This document shows, piece by piece, positions 5,016-11,135 of a DNA stretch of 21,561 nt. A program made the translations under genes and the position numbers. The notes under the pieces are model-generated. The model saw only the letters and a program-made list of their open reading frames with translations. It ran no database searches and had not been told where the DNA came from. Position 1 is the stretch's first letter; each line of letters begins with the position of its first letter. This stretch comes from a virus: the IMG/VR virus record IMGVR_UViG_3300046517_001774, positions 1 through 21,561 of that record, one strand, 5' to 3'.

Positions 5016-7247
5016 ATGGCGAAGCCTTTGATTTCTCTGTGCATGATTGTGGGCAATGTGCAGGAGTACATTGAGAGATGCCTGAAGAGCTTTGCGCCGC
5101 TGGCGGATGAGATTGTCCTGGTGACAGCGACGGGGAATCAAGACGAGGATGGCACGATCGCCAAGGCGCATAATTTTTGCCGCACACACGGGATCGATTT
5201 CGTGATCGGGAAGTACCACAACCAGGCCGAGCATAGTGATTGGCCGCATGTGGATTCGTTTGCGGCGGCGCGGCAGATGTCGTTTGACCTGGCTACGGGG
5301 CAATATTGCTTTTGGTGCGATTCGGATGATGTCCTGGAGTCGGGAGCGAAGGAGGCCCGGGAGCTGGCGGAGCGCGGGGGATTTGCGGCGTTTGTGTTTC
5401 CTTACCGGATCTTCGGGCGCGGACTGATGGTGCCGCGGGAACGGATGATCCTGAAGGGGGCGGGGCAATGGAGGTTTCCGGTGCATGAGTGCTTTAAGTT
5501 CCACGTGGAACCAGTCCAGGCGATCGAGGACCAGCGGGTGGTGGTGAAGCATTTGCCGCATGCGACGAAGACGGGGAGCAATCCGCGGAATCTGACGATC
5601 CTGAATTCCATTCCCAAGGAGGAAATGACGACGGGGCTCTGGTACCACTTGCACCTGGAGCGCGAGCTGGCCGGCGATACGGAGGGGAGCATCGAGGCGG
5701 CGAAGATCGCGCTGGCGGCGCCGGATATCGGCAAGCCGGAGAAATACGAGATTTTCCTGAACATGGCCCAAGCCTCAGGGGATGATCCGGCGGCGAAGGA
5801 GGTCTTTTTGCACCAGGCTTACCAGGCGGATGCCCGCCGGCGGGAGGCGCTTTTCCTGCTGACGTCCAATGCGCTGAATTATGGCCAGGACGAGCTGGGG
5901 CTGGCTTACGCGCGACAGATGATGGCGACGCGGGGCCCGGAGATCCGGGACTGGAACGATCGCGCGGCGGTCTATGGCTGGGCCGGCGATGACATTTATA
6001 CGCAGGCGCTGCGGGCCAATGGACGGGTGGGCGAGGCTGAATTTGTGCGGGCCGAGAGCATGAAGCGGGCGGGAGGTCCGCGGATCGCCTTGATTCACGC
6101 GACGCGCGGCCGGGCGCGCCAGGCGTCCAAGGCGCGCAAGATGTGGCTGGACCTGGCGGAGCGGCCGGACCGGGTGGAACATCTCTTTGTCATCGATGAC
6201 GATGACGAGGCCAGCTTCGCGCTCGAGCGATTGAATTGCCTGAAGGTGCCGGCGGGCGGCGGTTGCGTGGCGGCCTGGAATGCGGGGGCATTTTCGACGG
6301 TGGCGCCGGTGCTAGTGCAAATGAGCGATGATTTCATTCCGCCGGCGGCCTGGGATGAACTGATCCTGCAGCGGCTCGGGGATGTGGGCGAGGCGAAGGT
6401 GCTGGCGGTGAGCGACGGGCTGCGGACCGACAAGCTGCTATGCATCGCGATCATGACGCGGGCTTACCTGGCGCTGGACTGGTTTATGTTTCACCCGAAT
6501 TTCACGGGCGTTTATTCGGACAATTGGTTTACGAGTGAGGCTTACCGGCGCAATGCGGTGATCGAGGCGCGCGACCTGGTCTTCATGCATGATCATCCGG
6601 CCAAGACGGGCGCGCCGATGGATGAGACCTACCTGCGGCAGAATAATCCGGAGCGATACGAGGAAGGCCGGCGGATCAAAGATGATCTCTATGCGAAAAA
6701 GGATTGGGCGAGCGTGCCGGGCTTTTTCAACTACTGGCCCTTCTATGACATGATTGCCCGGCTGCTGAAGAGCGGCGACACGGCCGTGGAGGTCGGGTGC
6801 TGGCTGGGGCGATCGATTATTTTCCTCGCGCAGCGGCTGAAGCCAATGCCAAAGCTGGTACGGCTATTCGCGGTGGATCATTTCCGTGGGGAGACGAACC
6901 AGAAGGAGCACGAGGAGACGGTGAAATTCTGCGGGGGCAACCTGAGGGACGCTTTCGAGGCGAACCTGCAGCGCTGCGGGGTGACTGAGTACGTGGGGAT
7001 CATCGAGGCGGATAGCGCGGAGGCGGCGGCGAGGTTTATTGGGACCGGGCTGGCGTTTGTGTTCATCGATGCGGCGCACGATTACGAGAGTGTGAAACGG
7101 GATATCGCGGCGTGGCTGCCGAAGATGAAGCCGGGCGGGATTATTGCGGGGCACGATATTCAATGGCACGAGGTGGATCGGGCGGTGACTGAGCTACTGC
7201 CGAAGGCGATGAGGCTGGGGGGCGTTTGGTTTTGGAAGGTGGAATGA
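5016..7247 (+). CDS. Fusion protein: GT2 glycosyltransferase, second GT-A-like domain, SAM methyltransferase
   Basis: A 743-residue multidomain enzyme. Residues 4-180 form a GT2-type GT-A domain: PLISLCMIVGNVQEYIERCL at the start and the metal/nucleotide-sugar motif DSDD at 102-105. A helical, TPR-like region (about 205-350) follows. Residues 355-530 look like a second glycosyltransferase-like domain, with FVIDDDDEAS at 391-400, MSDDF at 436-440 and FMHDHP at 523-528. Residues 570-743 are a class I SAM-dependent methyltransferase: motif I VEVGCWLGRS at 591-600, AVDHF at 619-623, FIDAAHDY at 683-690 and PGGIIAGHD at 706-714. I chose the ATG at 5016 over one 17 codons upstream because the upstream residues come from repeat-like DNA and the GT fold starts right after 5016. 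The stop overlaps the next start (ATGA). It is probably cytoplasmic and builds or caps a glycan on a virion or envelope substrate; the substrate is unknown. Confidence 0.85.
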   Translation: MAKPLISLCMIVGNVQEYIERCLKSFAPLADEIVLVTATGNQDEDGTIAKAHNFCRTHGIDFVIGKYHNQAEHSDWPHVDSFAAARQMSFDLATGQYCFWCDSDDVLESGAKEARELAERGGFAAFVFPYRIFGRGLMVPRERMILKGAGQWRFPVHECFKFHVEPVQAIEDQRVVVKHLPHATKTGSNPRNLTILNSIPKEEMTTGLWYHLHLERELAGDTEGSIEAAKIALAAPDIGKPEKYEIFLNMAQASGDDPAAKEVFLHQAYQADARRREALFLLTSNALNYGQDELGLAYARQMMATRGPEIRDWNDRAAVYGWAGDDIYTQALRANGRVGEAEFVRAESMKRAGGPRIALIHATRGRARQASKARKMWLDLAERPDRVEHLFVIDDDDEASFALERLNCLKVPAGGGCVAAWNAGAFSTVAPVLVQMSDDFIPPAAWDELILQRLGDVGEAKVLAVSDGLRTDKLLCIAIMTRAYLALDWFMFHPNFTGVYSDNWFTSEAYRRNAVIEARDLVFMHDHPAKTGAPMDETYLRQNNPERYEEGRRIKDDLYAKKDWASVPGFFNYWPFYDMIARLLKSGDTAVEVGCWLGRSIIFLAQRLKPMPKLVRLFAVDHFRGETNQKEHEETVKFCGGNLRDAFEANLQRCGVTEYVGIIEADSAEAAARFIGTGLAFVFIDAAHDYESVKRDIAAWLPKMKPGGIIAGHDIQWHEVDRAVTELLPKAMRLGGVWFWKVE

Positions 7248-7468
7248 ACCGAGGACGCTCAGAGCCGAGGAGAGAGGCGCGCAGTGAGATAATTGATAGA
7301 ATTCTGGCGTTTCGGAGGAGAAGGCTGGTCGCTGGGAACCTACCAACCGAAATCAGGCTGAATAGACGCAACCGTCTGCTATTGGATTTGTGGGCAAGCT
7401 TCAACCTCCCTTATCCCGAAAAAGGCCCCGTGCTTCGCATTTTTGGCATGAATGTTATTAAACAATGA
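7244..7468 (+). CDS. Small protein of unknown function between two glycosyltransferase genes
   Basis: A 74-residue basic protein whose ATG overlaps the preceding TGA (ATGA at 7244-7247) and whose own TGA overlaps the next ATG (7465-7468). This double coupling supports it as a real gene. An Arg-rich N-terminal helix is followed by LPTEIRLNRRNRLLLDLW and a C-terminal strand VLRIFGMNVIKQ. The helix-then-RIFGMNV pattern resembles small head-proximal phage proteins seen generally in structural clusters, but I cannot name a family. Its composition is less GC-rich than its neighbours. It could be an accessory factor for the glycosyltransferases or a displaced virion component. Confidence 0.62.
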   Translation: MNRGRSEPRREARSEIIDRILAFRRRRLVAGNLPTEIRLNRRNRLLLDLWASFNLPYPEKGPVLRIFGMNVIKQ

Positions 7469-8049
7469 AAACAGAAATTCTCCTTTCGGTGCTGACGCCG
7501 GCGATGCCTTCCAGGATGGCGGCGATCGCGGGGCTTTGCGCGGAGATGCACGTGCAGATCGGTGAGAAGGCGGCGGAGCATCTTGTCCTCCTGGATAATA
7601 AGCGGCGCACCGTCGGAGAGAAACGTGATGCTTTGCTGCGGGCGGCACGGGGGCGATTCGTGGCTTTCGTGGATGATGACGACTGGGTTTCGCCGGATTA
7701 TATCAGGAGCCTGCTGATGGCGGCCGACGAATCGCCGGGCCCGGACGTGGTGACGTTTTTGCAGGAGGCGGATATCGAGGGGCGGATCGGGCGGATCGAG
7801 TTTCGGCTGGGGAATCCTAATGAGCCTTTTGTGCCGGGAGGGACGGCGCGGCGGAATGCCTGGCACGTTTGCGCCTGGCGGCGGGAGCTGGCGATTCTGT
7901 CGCACTTTCCGGCGGTCAATTACGGGGAGGATTGGGCGTTTGCGGAGCCGTTGTGCCGGATGGCAGGATTGAAGGAGGTTCATGTGCCGAGGATTTTGCA
8001 CCGGTATATTCACAGCGCGAAGGGGACGCTGGCGCCGGCGGGGAGCTAA
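7465..8049 (+). CDS. Small GT2-type glycosyltransferase
   Basis: A 194-residue enzyme consisting of little more than a GT-A domain. Key features: LLDNKRRTVGEKRDALLRAA at 42-61, a pattern common in GT2 enzymes; RFVAFVDDDDW at 64-74 with the DXD-type metal motif at 70-73; YGEDW at 153-157, the place of the catalytic acidic residue; and HRYIHS at 179-184. The N-terminal strand (ILLSVLTPAMPSR) is a standard nucleotide-sugar fold start. It has no signal peptide or membrane segment, so it acts in the cytoplasm. It is translationally coupled to the 74-residue gene and ends 24 bp before the head-tail joining gene, so it is co-transcribed with the tail genes. It may extend or complement the glycan made by the larger fusion enzyme. 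Confidence 0.83.
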   Translation: MKTEILLSVLTPAMPSRMAAIAGLCAEMHVQIGEKAAEHLVLLDNKRRTVGEKRDALLRAARGRFVAFVDDDDWVSPDYIRSLLMAADESPGPDVVTFLQEADIEGRIGRIEFRLGNPNEPFVPGGTARRNAWHVCAWRRELAILSHFPAVNYGEDWAFAEPLCRMAGLKEVHVPRILHRYIHSAKGTLAPAGS

Positions 8050-8073
8050 GGAGGTTGACCCGGGGGCGGGGAT

Positions 8074-8391
8074 ATGAGCCGGATTGGAAAGGCGAGCGCA
8101 CGGGCGGTGAAACGGTTGGAGCGGGATACCGAGGCGGTGGTGACGATCGCGGGCGCGGATTATCCGTGCGTTGCCAATACTTCGACGCGATGGAGTGTTT
8201 TTGGAGAGGGCGGTTTTGCGCTCGAGACGGATCTGACCATTTACTTGCGGCTGGAGGTTTGCCCGACGGTGCCGAGCATCAATGACCTGGTCACGTTTGA
8301 TGGGAATAGTTACCGGGTGCTGAGGCCGGTGGAGTTGCCAGGGGATGGGACGTTCAAATTGATCTGCGGGGATCCGGATCGGGCGGCGTAA
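8074..8391 (+). CDS. Head-tail joining protein (lambda gpFII-like position)
   Basis: A 105-residue protein, size and position of the lambda gpFII/head-completion family that caps the connector and receives the tail. After a charged N-terminal helix (ASARAVKRLERDTEAVVTI) the sequence is beta-rich: DLTIYLRLEV, then NDLVTFDGNSYRVLRPVELP. The second pattern, a strand-turn-strand in which a 'D-G-x-x-Y-x-V' unit precedes the last strands, is typical of these joining proteins. An AAGGAGGT Shine-Dalgarno-like sequence (8048-8055) overlaps the previous stop but is 18 nt from the ATG, too far for standard use. Function is assigned from fold pattern and synteny. Confidence 0.72.
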   Translation: MSRIGKASARAVKRLERDTEAVVTIAGADYPCVANTSTRWSVFGEGGFALETDLTIYLRLEVCPTVPSINDLVTFDGNSYRVLRPVELPGDGTFKLICGDPDRAA

Positions 8392-8395
8392 GCCA

Positions 8396-9073
8396 ATGGC
8401 ACAGGGAATTCAAATTACGGGGGATACAGCGGAATTCACGAGCACGCTGAAGCGGTTTGCGGAGCTATCGCGCAAGGCGCATTCGGAGATTGTGGATAAG
8501 AAGGCGCTTTATATTGCGCTCGGGGCTTTGCGCGAGACTCCCAAGGTAGACGCGGCGACGGTGCGCAGCGAGCTGGGGCGGGTGGGGCGATTGAAGAAAT
8601 TGGGCGGCCGGACTCTCCGCCTGGTGAAGGCAGATCGGCTGCCGGTCTCGCTGGCGGAGGCCATCATTCGCGCGAAGCTTTTTGCGGAGGGCAAACCGCA
8701 GCCGACGAAAGACCAGATCGGCGAGATGATTGTGGCGCTGATTGCCTCGAGAATGAAGAGCCTGGCTTATTTGAAATCGGGCTGGATCCCGGCGATTAAA
8801 AAGCTGGCGGCGGCGCTGGGGGTTTCGGGTAGCGTGGCTGGCGTCGGGTTTCGGAAGCCGCATGGATCGGCGACGGTGGCGAGGGATGGATTTTGGAACG
8901 TGACGGCCACGATCACTAATGCGGCGACGAGCAAGGATCCCAAGGAGCCGTTGGTTTTGTTTGGTGGGCCGGCCTTGCAGCGGGCGTTCGATAATGAGCA
9001 GCGATCGATGGAGGAAGAGATCGAACGGCGGCTGAGGCGGGCGGCGGGCGAGGCGGGAGTGGAGCACAATTGA
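8396..9073 (+). CDS. Tail completion protein (HK97 gp10 / lambda gpZ-like)
   Basis: A 225-residue protein four bases after the joining protein. Lambda gpZ (192 aa) and HK97 gp10 cap the head-proximal end of the tail and occupy this slot. In support: an N-terminal strand (GIQITGDTAEF) and a helix with conserved Arg/Lys; a central region (KSLAYLKSGWIPAIKKLAAAL) that matches the 'x-T-G-x-L-x-x-S/G-W' helix seen in gp10/gpZ families; a strand section (WNVTATITNAA); and a C-terminal basic amphipathic helix (MEEEIERRLRRAAGEAG). Medium-strong call. Confidence 0.7.
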   Translation: MAQGIQITGDTAEFTSTLKRFAELSRKAHSEIVDKKALYIALGALRETPKVDAATVRSELGRVGRLKKLGGRTLRLVKADRLPVSLAEAIIRAKLFAEGKPQPTKDQIGEMIVALIASRMKSLAYLKSGWIPAIKKLAAALGVSGSVAGVGFRKPHGSATVARDGFWNVTATITNAATSKDPKEPLVLFGGPALQRAFDNEQRSMEEEIERRLRRAAGEAGVEHN

Positions 9074-9097
9074 TGTATGTGGTTTTCGCCATAAGAT

Positions 9098-9553
9098 ATG
9101 AGCTATTTGCCAAATGACCGGTTGGAGAGCGCGCTGGCGGCGGTGATGACGGCGGCGGTGGCCGCGCTGAACCCTTTGCCGAAGGTTTATACGGGGATTG
9201 GGACTGATGAGAAGGTGCTGCAATCCATCACTTGCATGGCGGACGGTGACGGCGAGGAGGATCCGAAAGGAACCGGGAATTTTTGGGTGATGGCCAAGGT
9301 GCAATTCCGGACGCGGCCTTATCCGGATGTGACGGCTGATCCCAAGGGCGCTAGGCAGATCCTGCTCGATGCAGGTCTGACGGCGCTGATGGATTCGACG
9401 TTGCCGGCGACGTTATCGGCGGCGGTGACTAATCTGACGGTGTTTGATAATGGGATTGTCTATTCGGCGGTGAAAATGGGGCAGGACGCGAAGGGGGCCT
9501 GGGTGGATGAACTGGAGATGAGGTGTTATTGCTGTGGGAGGGGCGGGCTCTAG
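9098..9553 (+). CDS. Tail terminator-like protein (lambda gpU position)
   Basis: A 151-residue protein in the gpU slot (gpU is 131 aa), directly after gpZ and before the tail tube. It starts with a helix (NDRLESALAAVMTAAVAALN), then alternates strands and helices: KVQFRTRP followed by a helix with ARQILLDAGLTALMD, then a C-terminal beta hairpin (GAWVDELEMRCYCCG). That alpha/beta order fits tail terminators, which stop tail-tube polymerisation at the length set by the tape measure. The Cys-rich end (CYCC) is unusual. The assignment is by synteny and secondary structure, not by motif. Confidence 0.6.
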   Translation: MSYLPNDRLESALAAVMTAAVAALNPLPKVYTGIGTDEKVLQSITCMADGDGEEDPKGTGNFWVMAKVQFRTRPYPDVTADPKGARQILLDAGLTALMDSTLPATLSAAVTNLTVFDNGIVYSAVKMGQDAKGAWVDELEMRCYCCGRGGL

Positions 9554-9567
9554 CCGCGGGGAAGGGA

Positions 9568-9597
9568 ATGTCAGAAAAATGGATGGCAGAAAAATGA
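9568..9597 (+). repeat. Tandem 15-nt repeat, two copies
   Basis: ATGTCAGAAAAATGG (9568-9582) and ATGGCAGAAAAATGA (9583-9597) match at 13 of 15 positions. They lie in the 132-bp gap after the tail terminator. The short ATG-containing frames inside it are closed quickly and are not genes. It looks like another dispersed, host-type intergenic repeat. Confidence 0.6.
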
Positions 9598-9635
9598 AAG
9601 CAGGAGGTGCAGGGGCATAGAGATCGGAACTGGGC

Positions 9636-9650
9636 TGACGCGCCCTACCT
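9636..9650. repeat. Second copy of the TGACGNGCCCTACCT repeat
   Basis: TGACGCGCCCTACCT matches 14 of 15 bases at 178-192. It lacks the full flanking stem of the first copy. It lies 36 bp before the next start codon. Confidence 0.5.
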
Positions 9651-9663
9651 TGCTGGAGCGGTG

Positions 9664-9690
9664 TTGACGGGCTTATAGTGGGCATATGGC
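9664..9690 (+). promoter_or_regulatory. Start-proximal element TTGACGGG-n5-AGTGG-n2-ATATGGC, copy 1
   Basis: From 22 nt before the ATG at 9686 into the first codons, this stretch matches 9967-9993 at 20 of 27 positions, with the same 22-nt spacing to the start codon. The conserved blocks are TTGACGGG, AGTGG and ATATGGC. TTGACG looks like a -35 box, but the -10 position would fall inside the gene, so a translational or RNA-level role is more likely than a standard promoter. Confidence 0.45.
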
Positions 9691-9928
9691 TTTCAATCTT
9701 TCGATGACCGGTACCAAGGAGGGCATTGCTAAACAAATCGCGGCGCTCAAGGAGGATGAAGAGGGGCTGAAGCATGGGCTGCTTGAATCCTATCGGGCTG
9801 CGATCATCGCGGATATTGGGCGGCTGCCGGCGGGCGTTAATGGGTGCCATGTGACGATCGAGGGGAATGCGCACCAGGGCGGCCGGACGTTGAACGTGAA
9901 TATTGTGCCGCGGGCGGTTGCGGTTTGA
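9686..9928 (+). CDS. Small phage protein of unknown function between tail terminator and tail tube
   Basis: An 80-residue protein: a helical N-terminal half with charged heptads (KEGIAKQIAALKEDEEGLKH), then a short C-terminal strand pair (CHVTIEGNAHQ and RTLNVNIVP). It has no membrane segment or signal. A gene lies here in some siphoviruses, but I recognise no family. The shared start-proximal element with the tail tube gene (TTGACGGG, same spacing) argues that the two are expressed alike. It may be a minor tail or neck factor. Confidence 0.55.
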   Translation: MAFNLSMTGTKEGIAKQIAALKEDEEGLKHGLLESYRAAIIADIGRLPAGVNGCHVTIEGNAHQGGRTLNVNIVPRAVAV

Positions 9929-9935
9929 GGGGAGG

Positions 9936-9960
9936 CGGCTGAGGGCAGCCGGCCTACAGG
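9936..9960. repeat. Intergenic hairpin repeat CGGCTG-AGGG-CAGCCG with CCTACAGG tail
   Basis: CGGCTG (9936-9941) and CAGCCG (9946-9951) form a perfect 6-bp stem around AGGG, seven bases after the stop of the 80-residue gene, followed by GCCTACAGG. The 24 nt 9937-9960 match 11101-11124 at 21 positions. No T-run follows. It is probably a mobile intergenic repeat; a weak terminator role is possible. Confidence 0.55.
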
Positions 9961-9966
9961 GCTACG

Positions 9967-9993
9967 TTGACGGGTCGGCAGTGGCTATATGGC
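9967..9993 (+). promoter_or_regulatory. Start-proximal element TTGACGGG-n5-AGTGG-n2-ATATGGC, copy 2
   Basis: Second copy, 22 nt before the tail tube ATG at 9989. See copy 1 at 9664 for the alignment. Confidence 0.45.
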
Positions 9994-10414
9994 CACTGTA
10001 AACGGCACACCGGTCAATTTTGGATTCACGGGGACGAATGGGATCACCATCACGGGACTTTCGGGGACTCTCCTTCAGAATGTGGACCAGGCCAAAGCGG
10101 CCGACGTGGAGAATACCAAGAACGGCGTCGGGGATGTGGTGACTCGCGGTTGGACGGATATTCACGACGAGGCCACGATTGAATTTGTGGTGACGGACTC
10201 GAGCAGCCAGGCGGCCGCCAGGACGGCGACAACCCTGTCCTCATTGGTTCCGGGGGCTTTCATTGCGATCACGGCTTGCGCCTCTAGGCCGGACCTGGTC
10301 GCGACCTGGGAAGTCCAGGCGGGGGCGAAGGTCATCGGCGGGAATGTTAATGCGGCCAAGATTTCGGTGCCGCTGCATAAACGCGCGGGCGTGACTGCGG
10401 TGGCTGGGGCCTGA
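9989..10414 (+). CDS. Major tail tube protein (probable)
   Basis: A 141-residue protein of Gly/Thr/Val-rich beta composition, located after the tail terminator and before the chaperone and tape measure, the invariable slot of the tail tube. Strand-rich blocks are visible: NGTPVNFGFTGTNGITITG, then EATIEFVVTDSSS and FIAITACASRPDLVATWEVQ. It is shorter than lambda gpV (246 aa, which carries an extra Ig-like domain) and near the core tube fold length. No Ig domain is present. The motif 'GWTDIHDEATIEFVVTDSS' fits the beta hairpin that contacts neighbouring tube subunits, an inference. A 9-nt repeat array begins two bases after the stop codon. Confidence 0.72.
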   Translation: MATVNGTPVNFGFTGTNGITITGLSGTLLQNVDQAKAADVENTKNGVGDVVTRGWTDIHDEATIEFVVTDSSSQAAARTATTLSSLVPGAFIAITACASRPDLVATWEVQAGAKVIGGNVNAAKISVPLHKRAGVTAVAGA

Positions 10415-10421
10415 AGTTAAC

Positions 10422-10448
10422 CGCAAAGATCGCAAAGATCTCAAAGGG
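10422..10448 (+). repeat. 9-nt tandem repeat CGCAAAGAT x3
   Basis: CGCAAAGAT, CGCAAAGAT and CTCAAAGGG follow GTTAAC two bases after the tail tube stop. The leader and unit are shared with 4919-4945. The array ends 20 bp before the next ATG and may supply the AAGGGGAAA purine tract there. Confidence 0.7.
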
Positions 10449-10468
10449 GAAATGGAAACTCGATTGCC

Positions 10469-11134
10469 ATGGCCAATGATTATGCTTTCGCGGCGGCGAT
10501 TCCGGAGCCGTTTCAAATTCTTGGGCTGCGGTTGAAGCCGATGTCGCTGGGGCGATATCGGATTTTGCGGCGCGTGGATTGCGCTTTCGTGGCGGAGGAG
10601 TCGCGGGTGGTTTCGTTTGGGGACCTAATTCTCGGGGTTTGCCTTTGTTCCATGACTTGCGCCGCGGCCGCCGCATGGCTGGATTCGAAGCATTGCCTGA
10701 GGGACATTCGACGTTGGAGCCGGCGGATTTCTCCGGCGCCCTGGCTGCGTCGGCTACCATGGATCGGGCGATGGTGGGAAGCGCGTACTTCTTTCAATCC
10801 GCTCGAGAAGATCAAACTGTTTCAACGGTATATCTCGGAGGCCTCCGCACTGCCGGAATATTGGGACGAGTCGGATGGGCGCGCCTCGGGGGCCTCGCAT
10901 TGGAGTGAATCCATGGAGGTCGGCCTGCGATCGCAGCTTGGATGGTCGAAGGAGGAAGTCGAGGAGCAACCTTTGCAGAAGGCGATTCGGGATTTCTTTC
11001 AGTTGCTGGAGGGATCGGGCGCGATACGGATGCTGGCGGATGGCGAGCTCGAGTCGGGGAAGGCGAATGCGGCGGCGTTCGCGAAGGCGTTGGATGCGCC
11101 GGCTGGGGGCAGGCCGCCTACAGGCCCTGCGTGA
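10469..11134 (+). CDS. Tail-assembly chaperone-position protein (lambda gpG slot)
   Basis: A 221-residue protein between the tail tube and the tape measure, where gpG-type tail assembly chaperones sit. The N-terminal half contains PFQILGLRLKPMSLGRYRIL, which fits the 'GxxLxPxTxG' opening of these chaperones, then a hydrophobic Cys/Ala-rich stretch (LILGVCLCSMTCAAAAAW, residues 53-70). The C-terminal half has SHWSESMEVGLRSQLGWSKE and PLQKAIRDFFQLLEG, helices typical of such chaperones. A GC-rich +1 frame overlaps its end but I see no slippery heptamer of the gpG/GT type. The last 11 or so residues (GGRPPTGPA end) come from a dispersed 24-nt repeat. The stop is one base before the tape-measure ATG. 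Confidence 0.62.
   Translation: MANDYAFAAAIPEPFQILGLRLKPMSLGRYRILRRVDCAFVAEESRVVSFGDLILGVCLCSMTCAAAAAWLDSKHCLRDIRRWSRRISPAPWLRRLPWIGRWWEARTSFNPLEKIKLFQRYISEASALPEYWDESDGRASGASHWSESMEVGLRSQLGWSKEEVEEQPLQKAIRDFFQLLEGSGAIRMLADGELESGKANAAAFAKALDAPAGGRPPTGPA
11101..11124 (+). repeat. Coding copy of the 24-nt GGCTG-R-GGGCAG ... CCTACAGG repeat
   Basis: 21 of 24 bases match the intergenic copy at 9937-9960. Here it lies in the last codons (from about residue 211) of the chaperone gene and encodes Gly/Arg/Pro-rich residues. Confidence 0.55.
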
Positions 11135-11135
11135 T

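Noticed and set aside
4914-5771. 285-codon antisense frame over the glycosyltransferase start
   Set aside because: Shadow of the GC-rich sense gene; it also runs through the repeat array and has no domain pattern.
9664-9692. TTGACGGG as a standard sigma-70 -35 box
   Set aside because: A -10 box at the usual distance would lie within the coding region and no TATAAT-like sequence is there.
4919-10448. CGCAAAGAN arrays as a CRISPR
   Set aside because: Units are 9 nt, directly abutting and without spacers; no cas genes are near.
10875-11135. Upstream extension of the tape-measure frame by 87 codons
   Set aside because: The extension overlaps the chaperone gene, is Arg/Ser-rich and non-family-like, and the ATG at 11136 follows the chaperone stop by one base. 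A frameshift fusion was considered, but no slippery heptamer was seen.
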